Assembly (NCBI RefSeq): GCF_964355755.1
Contig: NC_092673.1
Location: forward strand, 35,473,648-35,537,647
Length of the DNA stretch: 64,000 nt
DNA from: Antedon mediterranea
Lineage: Eukaryota; Echinodermata; Crinoidea; Comatulida; Antedonidae
Direction: 5' to 3'
Shown: piece after piece, positions 1 to 12,048 of the stretch
How positions within the stretch are numbered: the stretch's first letter is position 1
Layout of the letters: each line of letters opens with the position of its first letter
Position numbers and translations under genes: made by a program
The notes under the pieces: model-generated
Database searches by the model: none
What the model was told of the DNA's origin: nothing
The model's input: only the letters and a program-made list of their open reading frames with translations

Positions 1-618
1 GGTTTTTTGACTGACTACTATATTTATGAAATGGTACAAATGTTGTGCATGTGTAAAAATATTGTTCTTGCTACATATAACTTATTTATTGTTTGCAAAC
101 AAACACACGTTTAGCACATTCATCCTCTTCATCAGTTATATACCAATTTAAGCATTAGTAAAAATAACCAGAATGCTGTGTGGAGGATGGATATTAGTAC
201 ATTACTAAATAACAAAGTTTATTGATAAATTATTTAATTTACTACATCTTACAAAATGATGTGTAGCAAATTCTTCGTATATATTATAGATGCCTGCGAC
301 ATAGCAAGTCTCTATTTGTGTAGAAATAGTAATATTACGAGAGTTTCAATTTCCACGTCATGCTTGACTGTTCGGAGACACCTCACTGAAGTTCATGTAT
401 TCATTTGAGAATTTATTGAAACGTGTAGCAACATTGGACTGTGATATTAATTCGTCATCCTTCAATGGTAAATTGCTTTACAGTCAGCACTTATTACTGT
501 TATATTCTCTAGTTACAACTATTAGTAGATATCCTATTTAAATTAAATAAATATTGCATAATAAGTTAAATATAAATAGAAATATGAAAGCACAAGTATG
601 TCTACTGTAATTGTCTTT
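1..618. other. AT-rich sequence without recognisable features
   Basis: I see no convincing coding region, RNA gene or mobile-element end here. All frames are broken by frequent stops. Confidence 0.5.
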
Positions 619-819
619 ATTACTTACTTAGTACTTACTTAGTACTTACTTAGTACTTACTTAGTACTTACTTAGTACTTACTTAGTACTTACTTAGTAC
701 TTACTTAGTACTTAGTACTTACTTAGTACTTACTTAGCACTTACTTAGTACTTACTCAGTACTTACTTAGTACTTACTTAGTACTTACTTAGTACTTAGT
801 ACTTACTTAGTACTTATTT
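619..819. repeat. 11-bp minisatellite (TTAGTACTTAC)
   Basis: About 18 head-to-tail copies of an 11-bp unit. A few copies are shortened to TTAGTAC and a few carry single substitutions, as expected of slippage. No coding or regulatory role is visible. Confidence 0.95.
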
Positions 820-1499
820 GAGTATAAGCTCACCATGTGTTTTATACTTTATTAAAAGAATAATATTGTATACCAAATTTTACAGGAACTTTTTGGTTAT
901 TTTATCGTAATTTTGTCTGTTGTTTTTAAAAAATTAGTATTTGTGTCGTAATTAATACTTTTTAAATTTTAGTTTTTTAATATTAAAGTTTATGTTCGTT
1001 ATTTTTGGTTTTTTTTTTCTATTTTAATTTATGTTTTTCATTTTATTTTTTTTGATGATCTTAGATGTGTGTAATTCTTGTCATGTACATGTATTACATT
1101 GGGTATCACACCTGTCTGACATAGCATACTTACTGTCATCAGTTACTCATCAATGATATGTTATCCCAAGGCTGTACACATATATAAATCAAGTGCTTTA
1201 TTTCTGTAAACGTAAATGTGACCTACAAATCAGTGAACACAAATTTAATATTCTTCAACTGTTGGCCACTGTACGAAATTTGTTTGCATGAATCTTCCAA
1301 ATCACTCTCTGCGAAAAATAAAGCTCTAGTTCCTTTAATTTTTCGCTTCTGTGATTGTTAGTTCGAATTGTTTCTACTTTTTGCGAAGCGCAAAAATTGC
1401 GAGCCAAGGAAATGAACTATGACGCATTCATGAGCAATAATGCTAATCGAAAAGCTCAGCAAACATGAAAATCGCAGCTAGTCTATTCTATATTCGACA
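820..1499. other. T-rich intergenic sequence
   Basis: Long T runs and short random open frames only. Nothing recognisable on either strand. Confidence 0.5.
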
Positions 1500-2490
1500 G
1501 TTGTCCATAAAAACCCCTTTTTGTACTATTTTTTTTTTTAAATGGCCAAAATATACACTTTTTAAAATATTATAATTATGCGAAAATATTGCCATAGGCC
1601 TATATGCGTATATATTGTGTTATCATCGTCTATGATATAGTACAAGGATTTTTTTCCGAAATATCCACTTTTTAAAATGTCATAATTATGCGAAAATATT
1701 GCCATATATGCGTGTATATTGTGTTATCATCATCTTTTAGAGCCATATTAAATAGTTCTGTCAAAAAATAAAAGGGTCTAAATTTAGCCATTTTTCGAAA
1801 ATTTCCCTGTTCTATTATAGTACAGGGATATTTTTCGAGAAATGGCCAAAATAGCAATTTTTTAAATTCAATAATTATGAGATAATATTGCCATATATGC
1901 ACATATATTGCGTTATCATCATCTTATAGAGCCATAGTAACTAGTTATGTCAAAAAATAAAAGAGTCTAAATTTGGCTTTTTTTTTTGAAAATTTTCCTG
2001 TACTAACAGTACAGGGATTTTTTTTCGAAAAATAACCAAAATATCCACTTTTTAAAATTCAATACTTTCATTTCATTTCATCTCATTATTTATTTGGTCT
2101 ATTTAAGTATATACAAAACAAAAAAAACTAAGTGAACTTAATCACTGTAGCTGAGCCAGTTGACCCAACCCCAAAGTCAGTTTACACATAAAAGACGTAA
2201 AGACAAAATACAGTTACAGCGAATCAAAATGAATATGAACTTTTCTAATGAAGGCTGATGGGCTTTCTAGGACTGTCAGCATCTGTCAACGGTCTGGGAA
2301 GCTGGTTCCAGACACGGTAACCTAATTGCTATAGAATGGAAAAAAGCCTGTGTCCTTGATGCTTGATGTCTGAAGCACAAGCGATCATTGTGACTTATGA
2401 CTTATTATTATTATTATTGTGACTTATGTGAAAATATTGCCATATATGCGCATATATTGTGTTATCATCATCTTTTAGAGCCATACTAAA
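1500..2490. repeat. Degenerate ~170-190-bp tandem repeat
   Basis: Four diverged copies share a block around GCCATATATGCG, then TTGTGTTATCATCATC and AGAGCCATA, followed by a T-rich stretch with ACAGGGAT. Block copies lie near 1590-1640, 1700-1750, 1885-1935 and 2435-2480. The last copy is split by a retroelement fragment. Short minus-strand open frames inside are fortuitous. Confidence 0.75.
2068..2420 (-). mobile_element. 5'-truncated non-LTR retrotransposon 3' end
   Basis: The insertion interrupts a copy of the surrounding ~180-bp repeat. Its low-coordinate end reads, on the minus strand, as a (GAAAT)n-type tail. Minus-strand sequence near 2285-2310 encodes a VWNQLP-like peptide, typical of the extreme C-terminus of LINE reverse transcriptases, followed by several hundred bases of 3' UTR. 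No catalytic domain remains. Confidence 0.55.
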
Positions 2491-2839
2491 TGAAATATTG
2501 AATATCGAAACGTAGCAGGCTATAGGCGCTTGACCTTTGACAAGATCGCCTGAAATTTATAAATTAAACTTACGATACTTATTATTGTATATTCAGGAAT
2601 AGCCGCTCCATAATATCTTTGCTTTTCTTCTTTATAATAATATTTTGTATTTTTAAATTTATACTAACAAATATATTTTTTTTAATATTATAATCATAAC
2701 AATAAATATTTTAAAAATATATATAAAATAATATTTATTGCATAATATACAGTCTAGGATAATTATTTGATATACAAAATCATTACACCCAACTTAGTTT
2801 TTAATAGAGATAGATCTATTAATAGAGATATCTCCAGAA
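2491..2839. other. AT-rich spacer
   Basis: Runs of A/T and short TA-rich stretches. No feature supported. Confidence 0.4.
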
Positions 2840-3189
2840 AAACTAAGATATCTGGTCATTTACGAGAGGTGTGGTCGTTAAGAGAGGTGGTCGCTTACGA
2901 GAGGTGGTCGATTATGAGAAGCGGTTTCTTATGAGAGGAGGTGATCCCTTACAAGAGGTGGTCGATTATGAGAAGCGGTCCCATAAACAGAGATGGTAGC
3001 TTACGATGCATGGTCGTTTTAGAAAGTTAGTTGCTTATGAGAGGTGGAAAGACTGATAGGTAAGTAAAGATCGATGCATTTGCACATGATTTAGACATTT
3101 TTGTAAAATATATAAAATTTTCTACTTTAGCTGGCGATAGTAACTACATAAGCTGGGAGTATGGCGTGCCAAGCTGTCATTTATTCAAG

Positions 3190-4937
3190 CAATAGAGATA
3201 TCTTAGTTTTTAATAGAGATATCTTACTTTTAAATAGAGATATCTTACTTTTAAATAGATATCTCTATTAACAGAGATATCTCTATTTAAAACTAAGATA
3301 TCTCTATTAAAAACTAAGATATCTCTATTAAAAACTAAGATATCTTAGTTTTAAATAGAGATAACTCTATTAATAGAGATATCTCTATTAAAAACTAAGA
3401 TATCTTAGTTTTAAATAGAGATATCTTATATCTGGTCCCTTAAAAGAGGTGGTCATTTACGGGAGGTGTGGTCGTTAAGAGAGGTGGTCGCTTACGAGAG
3501 GTGGTCAATTATGAGAAGCGGTTCTTTATGAGAGGAGGTGATCCCTTACAAGAGGTGGTCGATTATGAGAAGCGGTCCCATAACAGAGATGGTAGCTTAC
3601 GATGCGTGGCCGTTTTAGAAAGTTAGTTGCTTACGAGAGGTGGAAAGACTGATAGGTAAGTAAAGATCCATGCATTTGCACATGATTTATTTTATTTTTA
3701 TTTTATTCATTTCGGCAATAAACATAAAATAATAATTTAAAAAAAAAAACAAAAAAACATAGAAATATATATATATATGAAATACAAGACACGAAGCCGA
3801 GAGACAAAAGCATTAAACAAAACGCTGTCACCGGTAAGGTGTGTCTCTCCAAATTTAGACATTTTTGTAAAATATATAAAATTGTCTACTTTAGCTGGCG
3901 ATAGTAACTACATAAGCTGGGAGTATGGTGCGCCAAGGTGTCATTTATTCAAGCAATAGAGATATCTTAGTTTTTAAAAGAGGTATCTTAGTTTAAATAG
4001 AGATATCTTAGTTTTAAATAGAGATAGAGATATCTCTATTAACAGAGATATCTCTATTTAAAACTAAGATATCTCTATTAAAAGCTAAGATATCTCTATT
4101 AAAAATTAAGATATCTTAGTTTTAAATAGAGATAACTCTATTAATAGAGATATCTCTATTAAAAATTAAGATATCTTAGTTTTAAATAGAGATATCTTAG
4201 TTTTTGATAGAGATGTCTCTGTTAATAGAGAAATCCCTATTAATAGAGATATCTCTATAAAAACTAAGATATCTGCTCCCTTAAAAGAGGTGGTCATTTA
4301 CGGGAGGTGAAGTTGTTAAGAGAGGTGGTCGCTTACGAGAGGTGGTCGATTATGAGAAGCGGTGCCTTATGAGAGGAGGTGATCCCTTACTAGAGGTGGT
4401 CCCATAACAGAGATGGTAGCTTACGATGCATGGTCGTTTTAGAAAGTTAGTTGCTTACGAGAGGTGGAAAGACTGATAGGTAAGTAAAGATCGATGCATT
4501 TGCACATGATTTAGACATTTTTGTAAAACATATAACATTTTCTACTTTAGCTGGCGATAGTAACTACATAAGCTGTCATTTATTCAAGCAATAGAGATAT
4601 CTTAGTTTTTAATAGAGATATCTTAGTTTTAAATAGAGATATCTTACTTTTAAATAGAGATATCTCTATTAATAGAGATATCTCTATTAATAGAGATATC
4701 TCTATTAACAGAGATATCTCTATTTAAAACTAAGATATCTCTATTAAAAACTAAGATATCTCTATTCAAAACTAAGATATCTCTATTCAAAACTAAGATA
4801 TCTTAGTTTTAAATATCTCTATTAAAAACTAAGATATCTTAGTTTTAAATAGAGATATCTTAGTTTTTAATAGAGATATCTCTGTTAATAGAGATTTATC
4901 TATTAATAGAGATATCTCTATAAAAACTAAGATATCT
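3190..4937. repeat. Three arrays of GATATC palindromes
   Basis: Arrays at about 3190-3430, 3955-4270 and 4588-4937 consist of AGAGATATCTCT and AAGATATCTTAG palindromes separated by TATTAA or TTTTAAA. They form nested inverted repeats that could fold into long hairpins. Orientation switches repeatedly within each array. Confidence 0.85.
3690..3852 (-). mobile_element. Very short LINE 3' fragment with ATTTA target duplication
   Basis: A 163-bp insertion in the second 340-bp module. The uninterrupted sequence in the sister modules gives the empty site. ATTTA flanks both sides (3685-3689 and 3853-3857). The left edge is a T-rich simple repeat that reads as an A-rich tail on the minus strand, so this is a severely 5'-truncated retrotransposed copy. 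Confidence 0.7.
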
Positions 4938-5171
4938 TATACTTGTTTTAATTGTATAGTTTTAATTGTATAGGTGTATTTTAAATTGTGTAACACAGTA
5001 ATACAAATTAATTAAATTTTTTATATATTCTGTATATTTTATATTCATTTTTAACTTGTATTAAGTTGTATGTTACAGGGGTTGCGGACACAAACGTGTT
5101 ATGGCGCTCTGTTGCTGTCGCAACCCCCGGACCGCTTGTTGTCGAATAAAGAAATGAAATGAAAATGAAAT
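4938..5171 (+). mobile_element. LINE 3' end with hairpin, tail and 7-bp target duplication
   Basis: A 234-bp insertion flanked by direct repeats GATATCT (4931-4937 and 5172-5178). The sister modules provide the empty site. It ends in AATAAAG plus an AAATG/AAATGA repeat tail. A potential hairpin pairs GGGGTTGCG near 5078 with CGCAACCCC near 5120. The coding part has been lost. Confidence 0.8.
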
Positions 5172-5544
5172 GATATCTGGTCCCTTAAAAGAGGTGGTCA
5201 TTTACGGGAGGTGTGGTCGTTAAGAGAGGTGGTCGCTTACGAGAGGTGGTCGATTTTGAGAAGCGGTTCCTTATGAGAGGAGGTGATCCCTTACTAGAGG
5301 TGGTCGATTATAAGAAGCGGTCCCATAACAGAGATGGTAGCTTACGATGCGTGGTCGTTTTAGAAAGTTAGTTGCTTACGAGAGGTGGAAAGACTTATAG
5401 GTAAGTAAAGATCGATGCATTTGCACATGATTTAGACATTTTTGTAAAATATATAACATTTTCTACTTTAGCTGGCGATAGTAACTACATAAGCTGGGAG
5501 TATGGCGCGCCAACCTGTCATTTATTCAAGTAATAGAGATATAT

Positions 5545-6865
5545 GCTATTGACTGAAAATGCACAGTAACAACCACTGTACTTCATTTACAATCCCCCTG
5601 CCCCATTTAACACAAGTATATGCTATTGACTGAAAATGTACAGTAACAACCACTGTACTTCATTTAAAACCCCCCTGCCCCAATTAACACTAGTATATGC
5701 TATTGACTGAAAATGCACAGTAACAACCACTGTACTTCATTTAAAACCCCCCTGCCCCAATTAACACAAGTATATGCTATTGACTGAAAATGCACAGTAA
5801 CAATCACTGTACTTCATTTACAACCCCCCTGCCCCAATTAACACAAGTATATGCTATTGACTGAAAATACACAGTAACAACCACTGTACTTCATTTACAA
5901 CCCCCCTGCCCCAATTAACACAAGTATATGCTATTGAATGAAAATGTACAGTAACAACCACTGTACTTCATTTACAACCCCCCTGCCCCAATTAACACAA
6001 GTATATGCTATTGACTGAAAATGCACAGTAACAACCACTGTACTTCATCTACAACCCCCCTGCCCCAATTAACACAAGTATATGCTATTGACTGAAAATG
6101 CACAGTAACAACCACTGTACTTCATTTACAACCCCCCTGCCCCAATTAACACAAGTATATGCTATTGACTGAAAATACACAGTAACAACCACTGTACTTC
6201 ATTTACAACCCCCCTGCCCCAATTAACACAAGTATATGTTGACTGAAAATGCACAGTAACAACCACTGTACTTCATTTACAACCCCCCTGCCCCAATTAA
6301 CACAAGTATATGCTATTGACTGAAAATACACAGTAACAACCACTGTACTTCATTTACAACCCCCCTGCCCCAATTAACACAAGTATATGTTGACTGAAAA
6401 TGCACAGTAACAACCACTGTACTTCATTTACAACCCCCCTGCCCCAATTAACACAAGTATATGCTATTGACTGAAAATGCACAGTAACAATCACTGTACT
6501 TCATTTACAACCCCCCTGCCCCAATTAACACAAGTATATGCTATTGACTGAAAATGCACAGTAACAACCACTGTACTTCATTTACAACTCCCCTGCCCCA
6601 ATTAACACAAGTATATGCTATTGACTGAAAATGCACAGTAACAACCACTGTACTTCATCTACAACTCCCCTGCCCCAATTAACACAAGTATATGCTATTG
6701 ACTGAAAATGCACAGTAACAACCACTGTTCTTCATTTACAACCCCCCTGCCCCAATTAACACAAGTATATGCTATTGACTGAAAATGCACAGTAACAACC
6801 ACTGTACTTCATTTACAACCCCCTGCCTCAATTAACACAAGTATATGCTATTATTTACTGAAAAT
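5545..6865. repeat. 77-bp satellite, about 17 copies
   Basis: Head-to-tail units of 77 bp contain GTATATGCTATTGACTG, ACAACCACTGTACTTC and CCCCCCTGCCCCAATTAACA. Two units have a short deletion (GTATATGTTGACTG). The same satellite recurs at 49872-51115, again on the 3' side of an LRR gene, so it is part of the duplicated block. Confidence 0.97.
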
Positions 6866-7017
6866 GCACAGTATAATAATATGACATATTGTTTAGAAAT
6901 ATTATAACATAATTTGTATAATATTCACTCAATCACAATGAATAAAGCATTTACATTTATATTACCAAAGATTATGATAACAAACAAATATTAGTATTAA
7001 AGTAAAAAAATATTCCA

Positions 7018-7840
7018 TCCATTTTATTTTATTTATTTATTTTATTTTATTCAAACTCATTCAACAGCGGGAAACCCGCCCCTTACAGAATGGAATAAAC
7101 TATACCATATAAAAATATATATAAATCATCTTAAAATCTAGCAATACAAATTTATACAATTTTACTAATTTTATTACAAAAACAATTATAAACAAAACGG
7201 CACATAAAGAAGATTACATTTGGAATTACGAGTACGACAACCAACAGCTTTAACATGAAAGGAAAACAAGGAGATAAAATTACAATTGAAACGGGAATTC
7301 ATACATTTATACAAAAACTGAAGATCGAACATAGAACGACGAGAGACAAGCGAAGGAAGAGAGACAGACAAAGGAGGACAGTGACAAGTAGAATACACAA
7401 AACGAACAAAACGATCTTGGACTCTTTGAAGACGGGTACTATGAACAGACGAAAACGAATTAGACACAACACTACAGTATTCAAGATGGGGACGGACAAG
7501 AGAAACATATAAATTAATTAAAGTATTAGAATTTTTAAAACACCAGCAATTACGACGTATCATGCCTAACATTCTATTTGCATGACTAACAGCAGCATCA
7601 ACTTGAGGAATAAAATTTAAGTTACAGTCGATAATAATACCAAGATCTTTATGACGATCAATTCTTTCCAAAACATGATTATTAATGCTGTAATCATATT
7701 GGATATATTGTCTTTTCTTAGTAATCGTCATAATTTTGCATTTTGGTAAGTTTAAACTCAGCTTCCAGGTGGTGGTCCATCTGAAGAGTGTACCAAGGTC
7801 ATTTTGAAGGGAAACAGTATCATTAGGGCCATTTGTAACA
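7018..7840 (-). mobile_element. 5'-truncated LINE, reverse-transcriptase C-terminus
   Basis: Read on the minus strand, the frame at 7186-7731 (extending to about 7840) encodes the end of a non-LTR reverse transcriptase: LNLPKCKIM, then KDLGIIID, then LVRPHLEYCSVV and a degenerate tail. The 3' UTR at 7060-7085 has a GCGGG-TTT-CCCGC hairpin followed by an AATAAAATAAA tail ending near 7018. The catalytic FADD-type motif lies upstream of the truncation and is missing, so the copy is dead. It sits in the 3' flank of gene A; the corresponding flanks of B and C lack it. Confidence 0.85.
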
Positions 7841-8194
7841 ACCTGATTTTATTAAGTTTAAAACTTTTGCGAAAGTTTCACATTATTACAGTATTAAGAA
7901 ACGACAACTTTAAATAACCAAACATTATCATAAATAAATCAAAATGATGTACAGTTAATACTAAATTCAGGCACTTTGTCATCAGTATAAAAATATTAAT
8001 TTTTCATATACGAGATATATTGAGGTAATGTCAGTTAATTTGTGTTCGTTTTTTTTTGGCTGCCATATGCATCCGTAATTTTCAATTTATATTATTTTAA
8101 ATGGTCTCAAGTCAAAAATGAAAATGCCTCTAAAGTATCTGAATCATGCAGTTTAATGAATGTCAAATTAAGCTGCACTTAAATAACATAGCAG
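7841..8194. other. 3' flank of gene A
   Basis: No gene. The last ~50 bases (ATGCAGTT, then AATGAATGTCAAATTAAG) match the sequence just downstream of the stop codons of paralogues B and C. Confidence 0.5.
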
Positions 8195-9839
8195 TTATAC
8201 ATAGTAAAATTCACCATTTATACTCTGGAAGTGTTGCCTCCTATCCTGCACTATATCATTAGGTAAATAACACCACTGCATGTTAAGCTTTTTCAGTTTA
8301 GGAGAAATAGCCAGTAATGTGGTAAGTAAACAAACTGTGATATTCGTGAGAGTATTCTCACGGATATCAAGATTATCTAATTCCAACACTAGGTTCCTAT
8401 TGACACATTCCCTCACCATAGCATCTATGATAACACCTGACAGCCTGCAGTAGCTTATGTTAAGTGTTTTCAGTTTAGGACAAATAGCCAGTAATGTGCC
8501 AAGTGAAGAACCTGTGATATCATTGAGTGAATTCCCAACGATATTAAGATTATCTAATTCCAACACTAGGTTCCTATTGACACATTCCCTCACCATAGCA
8601 CCTATGATAACTCCCGACAGCCAGCAGTTCTACTGTATATGTTAGGTGTTTTCAGTTTAGGAGAAATAGCCAGTAATGTGCCAAGTGAAGAATCTGTGAT
8701 ATCATTGAAATTATTCTCACGGATATCAAGACTATTTAATTCCAACATTAGGTTCCTATTGACACATTCTCTCACCATAGCATCTATGGTAACAACTGAC
8801 AGATTGCAGTAGCTTATGTTAAGTGTTTTCAGTTTAGGACAAATAGCCAGTAATGTGCCAAGTACAGAACCTGTGATATCACTGAGAGTATTCTCATGGA
8901 TATAAAGACTATCTAATTCCAACACTAGGTTCCTATTGACACATTCCCTCACCATAGCACCTATGATAACACCTGACAGATCGCATCTGTACATGTTAAG
9001 TGTTTTCAGTTTAGGAGAAATAGCCAGTAATGTGCCAAGTGAAGAACCTGTGATATAATTGAGAAAATTCCCATGGATATCAAGATTATCTAATTCCAAC
9101 ACCAGGTTCCTATTGACACATTCCCTCACCATAGCATCTATGGTAACACCTGAAAGCCTGCAGTAGCTTATGTTAAGTGTTTTCAGTTTAGGACAAATAG
9201 CCAGTAATGTGCCAAGTGAAGAATCTGTGATATCATTGAGAGTATTCTCATGGATATCAAGGTTCTCTAATTCCAACACTACTCCTTTCTTTGATAGTGC
9301 ATCAACAGTATCATTCAAAGTTACACCTGTTAATTTACGTAATTGAAGCATTTTGAGTCGTGGTGCATTAATCAACAAATGAATTAAAAATGATGTAGAA
9401 AGAAGCAAACCTGTATCAATTGCATAATACATGTTTTTCCTATGTTGAAAAGCTTCTATATTGTATTTAAAGGTGTATTTACTACATTCAGTAGACAGAC
9501 ATTTCACCACATCATCAGTACATGATTGACTGATTTTAAGCAACACAATCCCTTCATCTTTTACAGCAATCAAAACATGAGCTAGCATTCTACCAATGTC
9601 TTTTGATGGTTCCTGTCGAATCCATTCCCATCTATACCTATGTTTCCATTTTTCATCCTCATTCAGACTATTTATCATCTTTATGATACCCTGATCTGTT
9701 TTAAAGCTCTTACCACGTCTCATGTAAGTGCAAAATCTTCTTACAGAGTTACATATCTCATCTACAGCATGTTCATCTGTCATTGTGTCTTGACTTAGTA
9801 GCTGTTGATGTAAAGTTGAGGGCTCACTATCATCAATAC
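8195..9839 (-). CDS. Gene A, terminal LRR exon, frameshifted
   Basis: Last exon of the DED/LRR receptor gene A. It starts after a clear acceptor (CTTTTACAG) at 9839 in phase 1. About 170 residues of unrecognised helical sequence (starting IDDSEPS, then VDEICNSVRRF) precede six double LRR units of about 59 residues. Each unit pairs a LDIxxNxL strand and TLLAIxPKLKTLN with a xCxLSGV strand and MVRECVNRNLVLEL helix, the ribonuclease-inhibitor-like LRR type found in NLR receptors. Compared with B and C, about five extra bases near 8628-8637 shift the frame after unit four, giving a stop at 8602. The remaining units continue in another frame to the stop at 8195. Either the protein is truncated, or A is decaying, or the assembly has an error here. 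Confidence 0.8.
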
Positions 9840-10148
9840 CTGTAAAAGAAATTCATTTAATAATAATAAGACACGGTGGAACCAGACAATGGGTGTGCAG
9901 CAATTTGATATAAATATATTTACAGGATCTCATGTCAACTATTACAATATTAACTGTATAATAGGTTTAAAAAATATAAACACACAATTCTTAAATTGTA
10001 TTTTTAGATGTAAACAATTTTTAATTATATTCTGTAATTAAATGTTTAATAAAAAGCAAAATATGAATAAAAACATTTTATTTTCCTTTAAAAAATAAAT
10101 AATAATAATAATAACAATACATATATTACATTTACTTTTTTTAATTAC

Positions 10149-10250
10149 CTTTAAATAGTTTCATTTCTTTTGGTGATGTCTCAGAATCTGTTTTAACAGA
10201 ACATTTTTTCTCTACAAACATTTCTCTTACATAGTCTCTTAATGTTGTCT
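10149..10250 (-). CDS. Gene A, 34-codon exon
   Basis: A 102-nt exon with acceptor TTTGATAG and donor G|GTAATT, phase 1 on both sides. It encodes LRDYVREMFVEKK followed by KTDSETSPKE, an amphipathic helix then a polar linker, and splices in frame to the LRR exon. Nearly identical exons precede the LRR exons of B and C. I recognise no domain. Confidence 0.8.
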
Positions 10251-10383
10251 CTATCAAAGAAATCAAATATCAAATTATGTATTATATAAAAAGTATTTAT
10301 ATTTTGTTTTAATACGTAAAAATAGTAAAATAATTTTAGTTTTTCATTTAAAATTAAAATACATGATTTATTGTCAGTCTTAC

Positions 10384-10434
10384 TCTTTTTTGATTTTCTT
10401 GGTTTCTTTGCTTTAACTTGATCTTCTGACTCAT
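10384..10434 (-). CDS. Gene A, lysine-rich micro-exon 4 (NLS-like)
   Basis: A 51-nt exon between ATTAG and GTAAGA, phase 1-1, encoding ESEDQVKAKKPRKSKK. The KKPRKSKK core looks like a basic nuclear localisation signal, but it could simply be a charged linker. Equivalent exons occur in B and C, which supports it being real. Confidence 0.75.
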
Positions 10435-10481
10435 CTAATAAAACAAGAGGAAATACTACAAATTAACTTTAATTCTTTAAA

Positions 10482-11796
10482 CTAGAGGGTGAGCTCGCTT
10501 CGCTCGCTCCCCCTCTAGGAAGTGTAGACGATGGTTCTCGGAATGATAATGTTCTCCTTATACATTTTCTGTCGGTTACCATTATTGAAAATGCTTGACA
10601 TTCGTAAAACTAAACTACTTTGTTTCACAGTGTTTTAGATGATTAATAACATTTTAAAGTATAGTTTTTATTGTTCCCTTTGGGGAGGCGGAGGTCATTT
10701 GAGGGAGGTGCTTATTCGAGGGATATATGTTAAATTTTTTAGTTTTAATAATAATGGTAACATTTATAATCAAATGAAATCCTCTAATACAGTAGATATG
10801 AAAAGTGGTAAAAAAGAATAACAAATGCTTGGTAAATTTTGTAGATAACAGTGCGGTGAATTCTACTACAAATAGTTGTGTTATTATAAATATGTGGATG
10901 AACGTTTATTGGATAGTTGGGTTGGGGGGGGGGGGGTTATTATTCAAAGTGATGTTTTATTGGAGAGGCGTTTATTCAAATGAATACCATCCTAATAATT
11001 ATTAATACATTATTTAATTTAATCATCTTTTGAAACTGCCGTAACAGAGTGGGCCCAAGAAAGAAGACACGGCTTGCAACATGTGCAGACATCTCGGTCC
11101 TAACGGGACACAGGAAGATAGCCTACAGTTATTCCTGCAAGCTTACTCAATAAAACTCAGCTATCGGGATTTCACTCGAAAAATGTCTTATCATCAAATC
11201 TCCCTATGTAATTTTATAATACTATTCCCCACAATATATTCTGATTCTTTATGACGTATATTTAATTTGATCTTTATTAATTTGCAGTATAATTTAACTA
11301 CTGTACCTTCACACACGCGTGGTATGTTTTAAAATAAACAAACAACTGAAATGGCTATGACTCCTACTATCTGATTTTTTTTTCGTCTTCCAAAGGGACA
11401 CTGTATTGATTGATGGAAAGTGCCTGTTTCCAGTCACCTTTAGGGTCAAATCTATTATTTTAACTGCTCCCTTGTGTTTAAAAGAGAGAAAATATTTGAA
11501 ACCAGGTCGTTGGAAGGTGAACTTATCTTAAACCCGGAAATTACTTTGACCGGGAAGAATTGAAATTGAGAGGAAAATCTAATGTTGAAATCATAAATGT
11601 TGTTAAAAAACTCTTTATAATATCTTCCTAAGATATAAATATGGAACAATAGCGTCGGCGTGCACACTAATGTTATCAAATCTACGTTTCGCGGTACATC
11701 TCGGATAGATAAGGTAGGTATCCAAGGCGGAGATTTGTACCGAAGTTTTTGCATTGTGCTCGCCTATGTCAGAATTAACCATAATTTATATATAGA
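10482..11796 (-). mobile_element. Non-autonomous Helitron (1315 bp)
   Basis: The boundaries are exact because the tandem copy at 12315-12330, and modules B and C, keep the uninterrupted site (TTTAAA|TGTCCC). On the minus strand the element starts TCTATATATA, preceded by host A, and ends in a hairpin around a GCGAGCGAAGCGAGC loop followed by CTAG and host T. These are the hallmarks of Helitrons: 5' TC, 3' hairpin plus CTRR, A/T target, no target duplication. No Rep/helicase is encoded. It lies in an intron of gene A. Confidence 0.85.
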
Positions 11797-11988
11797 TGTC
11801 CCTTTTATTTCCATTTTCTCATATAAGGTTTCAGTAAATGGTGTTTCCAGTGTTTTTCAAGCTTTGGTTTAGATTGACTAATTGTTGCTAAAGATACTGC
11901 TGCTTCTGGTAATTTTCCAGTTAATTTAAAAAGACTCAGCTCCCAAAACAATTTACTTTCACACATCTCATGGTTACAGTATATTTAC

Positions 11989-12048
11989 TCTTTCTTGGTT
12001 TCTTTGAATCGTCTGACCTCTTTGCTTTAAATGGATCTTCTTCTTCAC
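11989..12048 (-). CDS. Gene A, lysine-rich micro-exon 3
   Basis: A 60-nt exon, phase 1-1, encoding EEEDPFKAKRSDDSKKPRK: an acidic start and a basic end. Acceptor ATAG, donor A|GTAAAT. It is the tandem copy of the exon at 12518-12586, 9 nt shorter. Confidence 0.7.

Larger units (their letters stand above)
2840..5545. repeat. Four ~340-bp repeat modules joined by palindromic arrays
   Basis: Modules lie at about 2840-3190, 3430-3958 (enlarged by an insertion), 4270-4590 and 5172-5540. Each begins with several imperfect copies of a GAGGTGGTCG-containing ~20-bp motif, passes through AAAGACTGATAGGTAAGTAAAG and ends with AACTACATAAGCTGGGAG and TTCAAGCAATAGAGATATC. The first three are followed by palindromic GATATC arrays. 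No protein is encoded. I do not recognise the family; it could be a foldback element or a composite satellite. Confidence 0.8.

Noticed and set aside
5545-6865. CRISPR-like regularly repeated array
   Set aside because: Units are contiguous with no unique spacers, and the context is an animal genome.
7255-7512. Plus-strand basic 85-codon frame
   Set aside because: Antisense to the LINE reverse-transcriptase fragment at 7186-7731.
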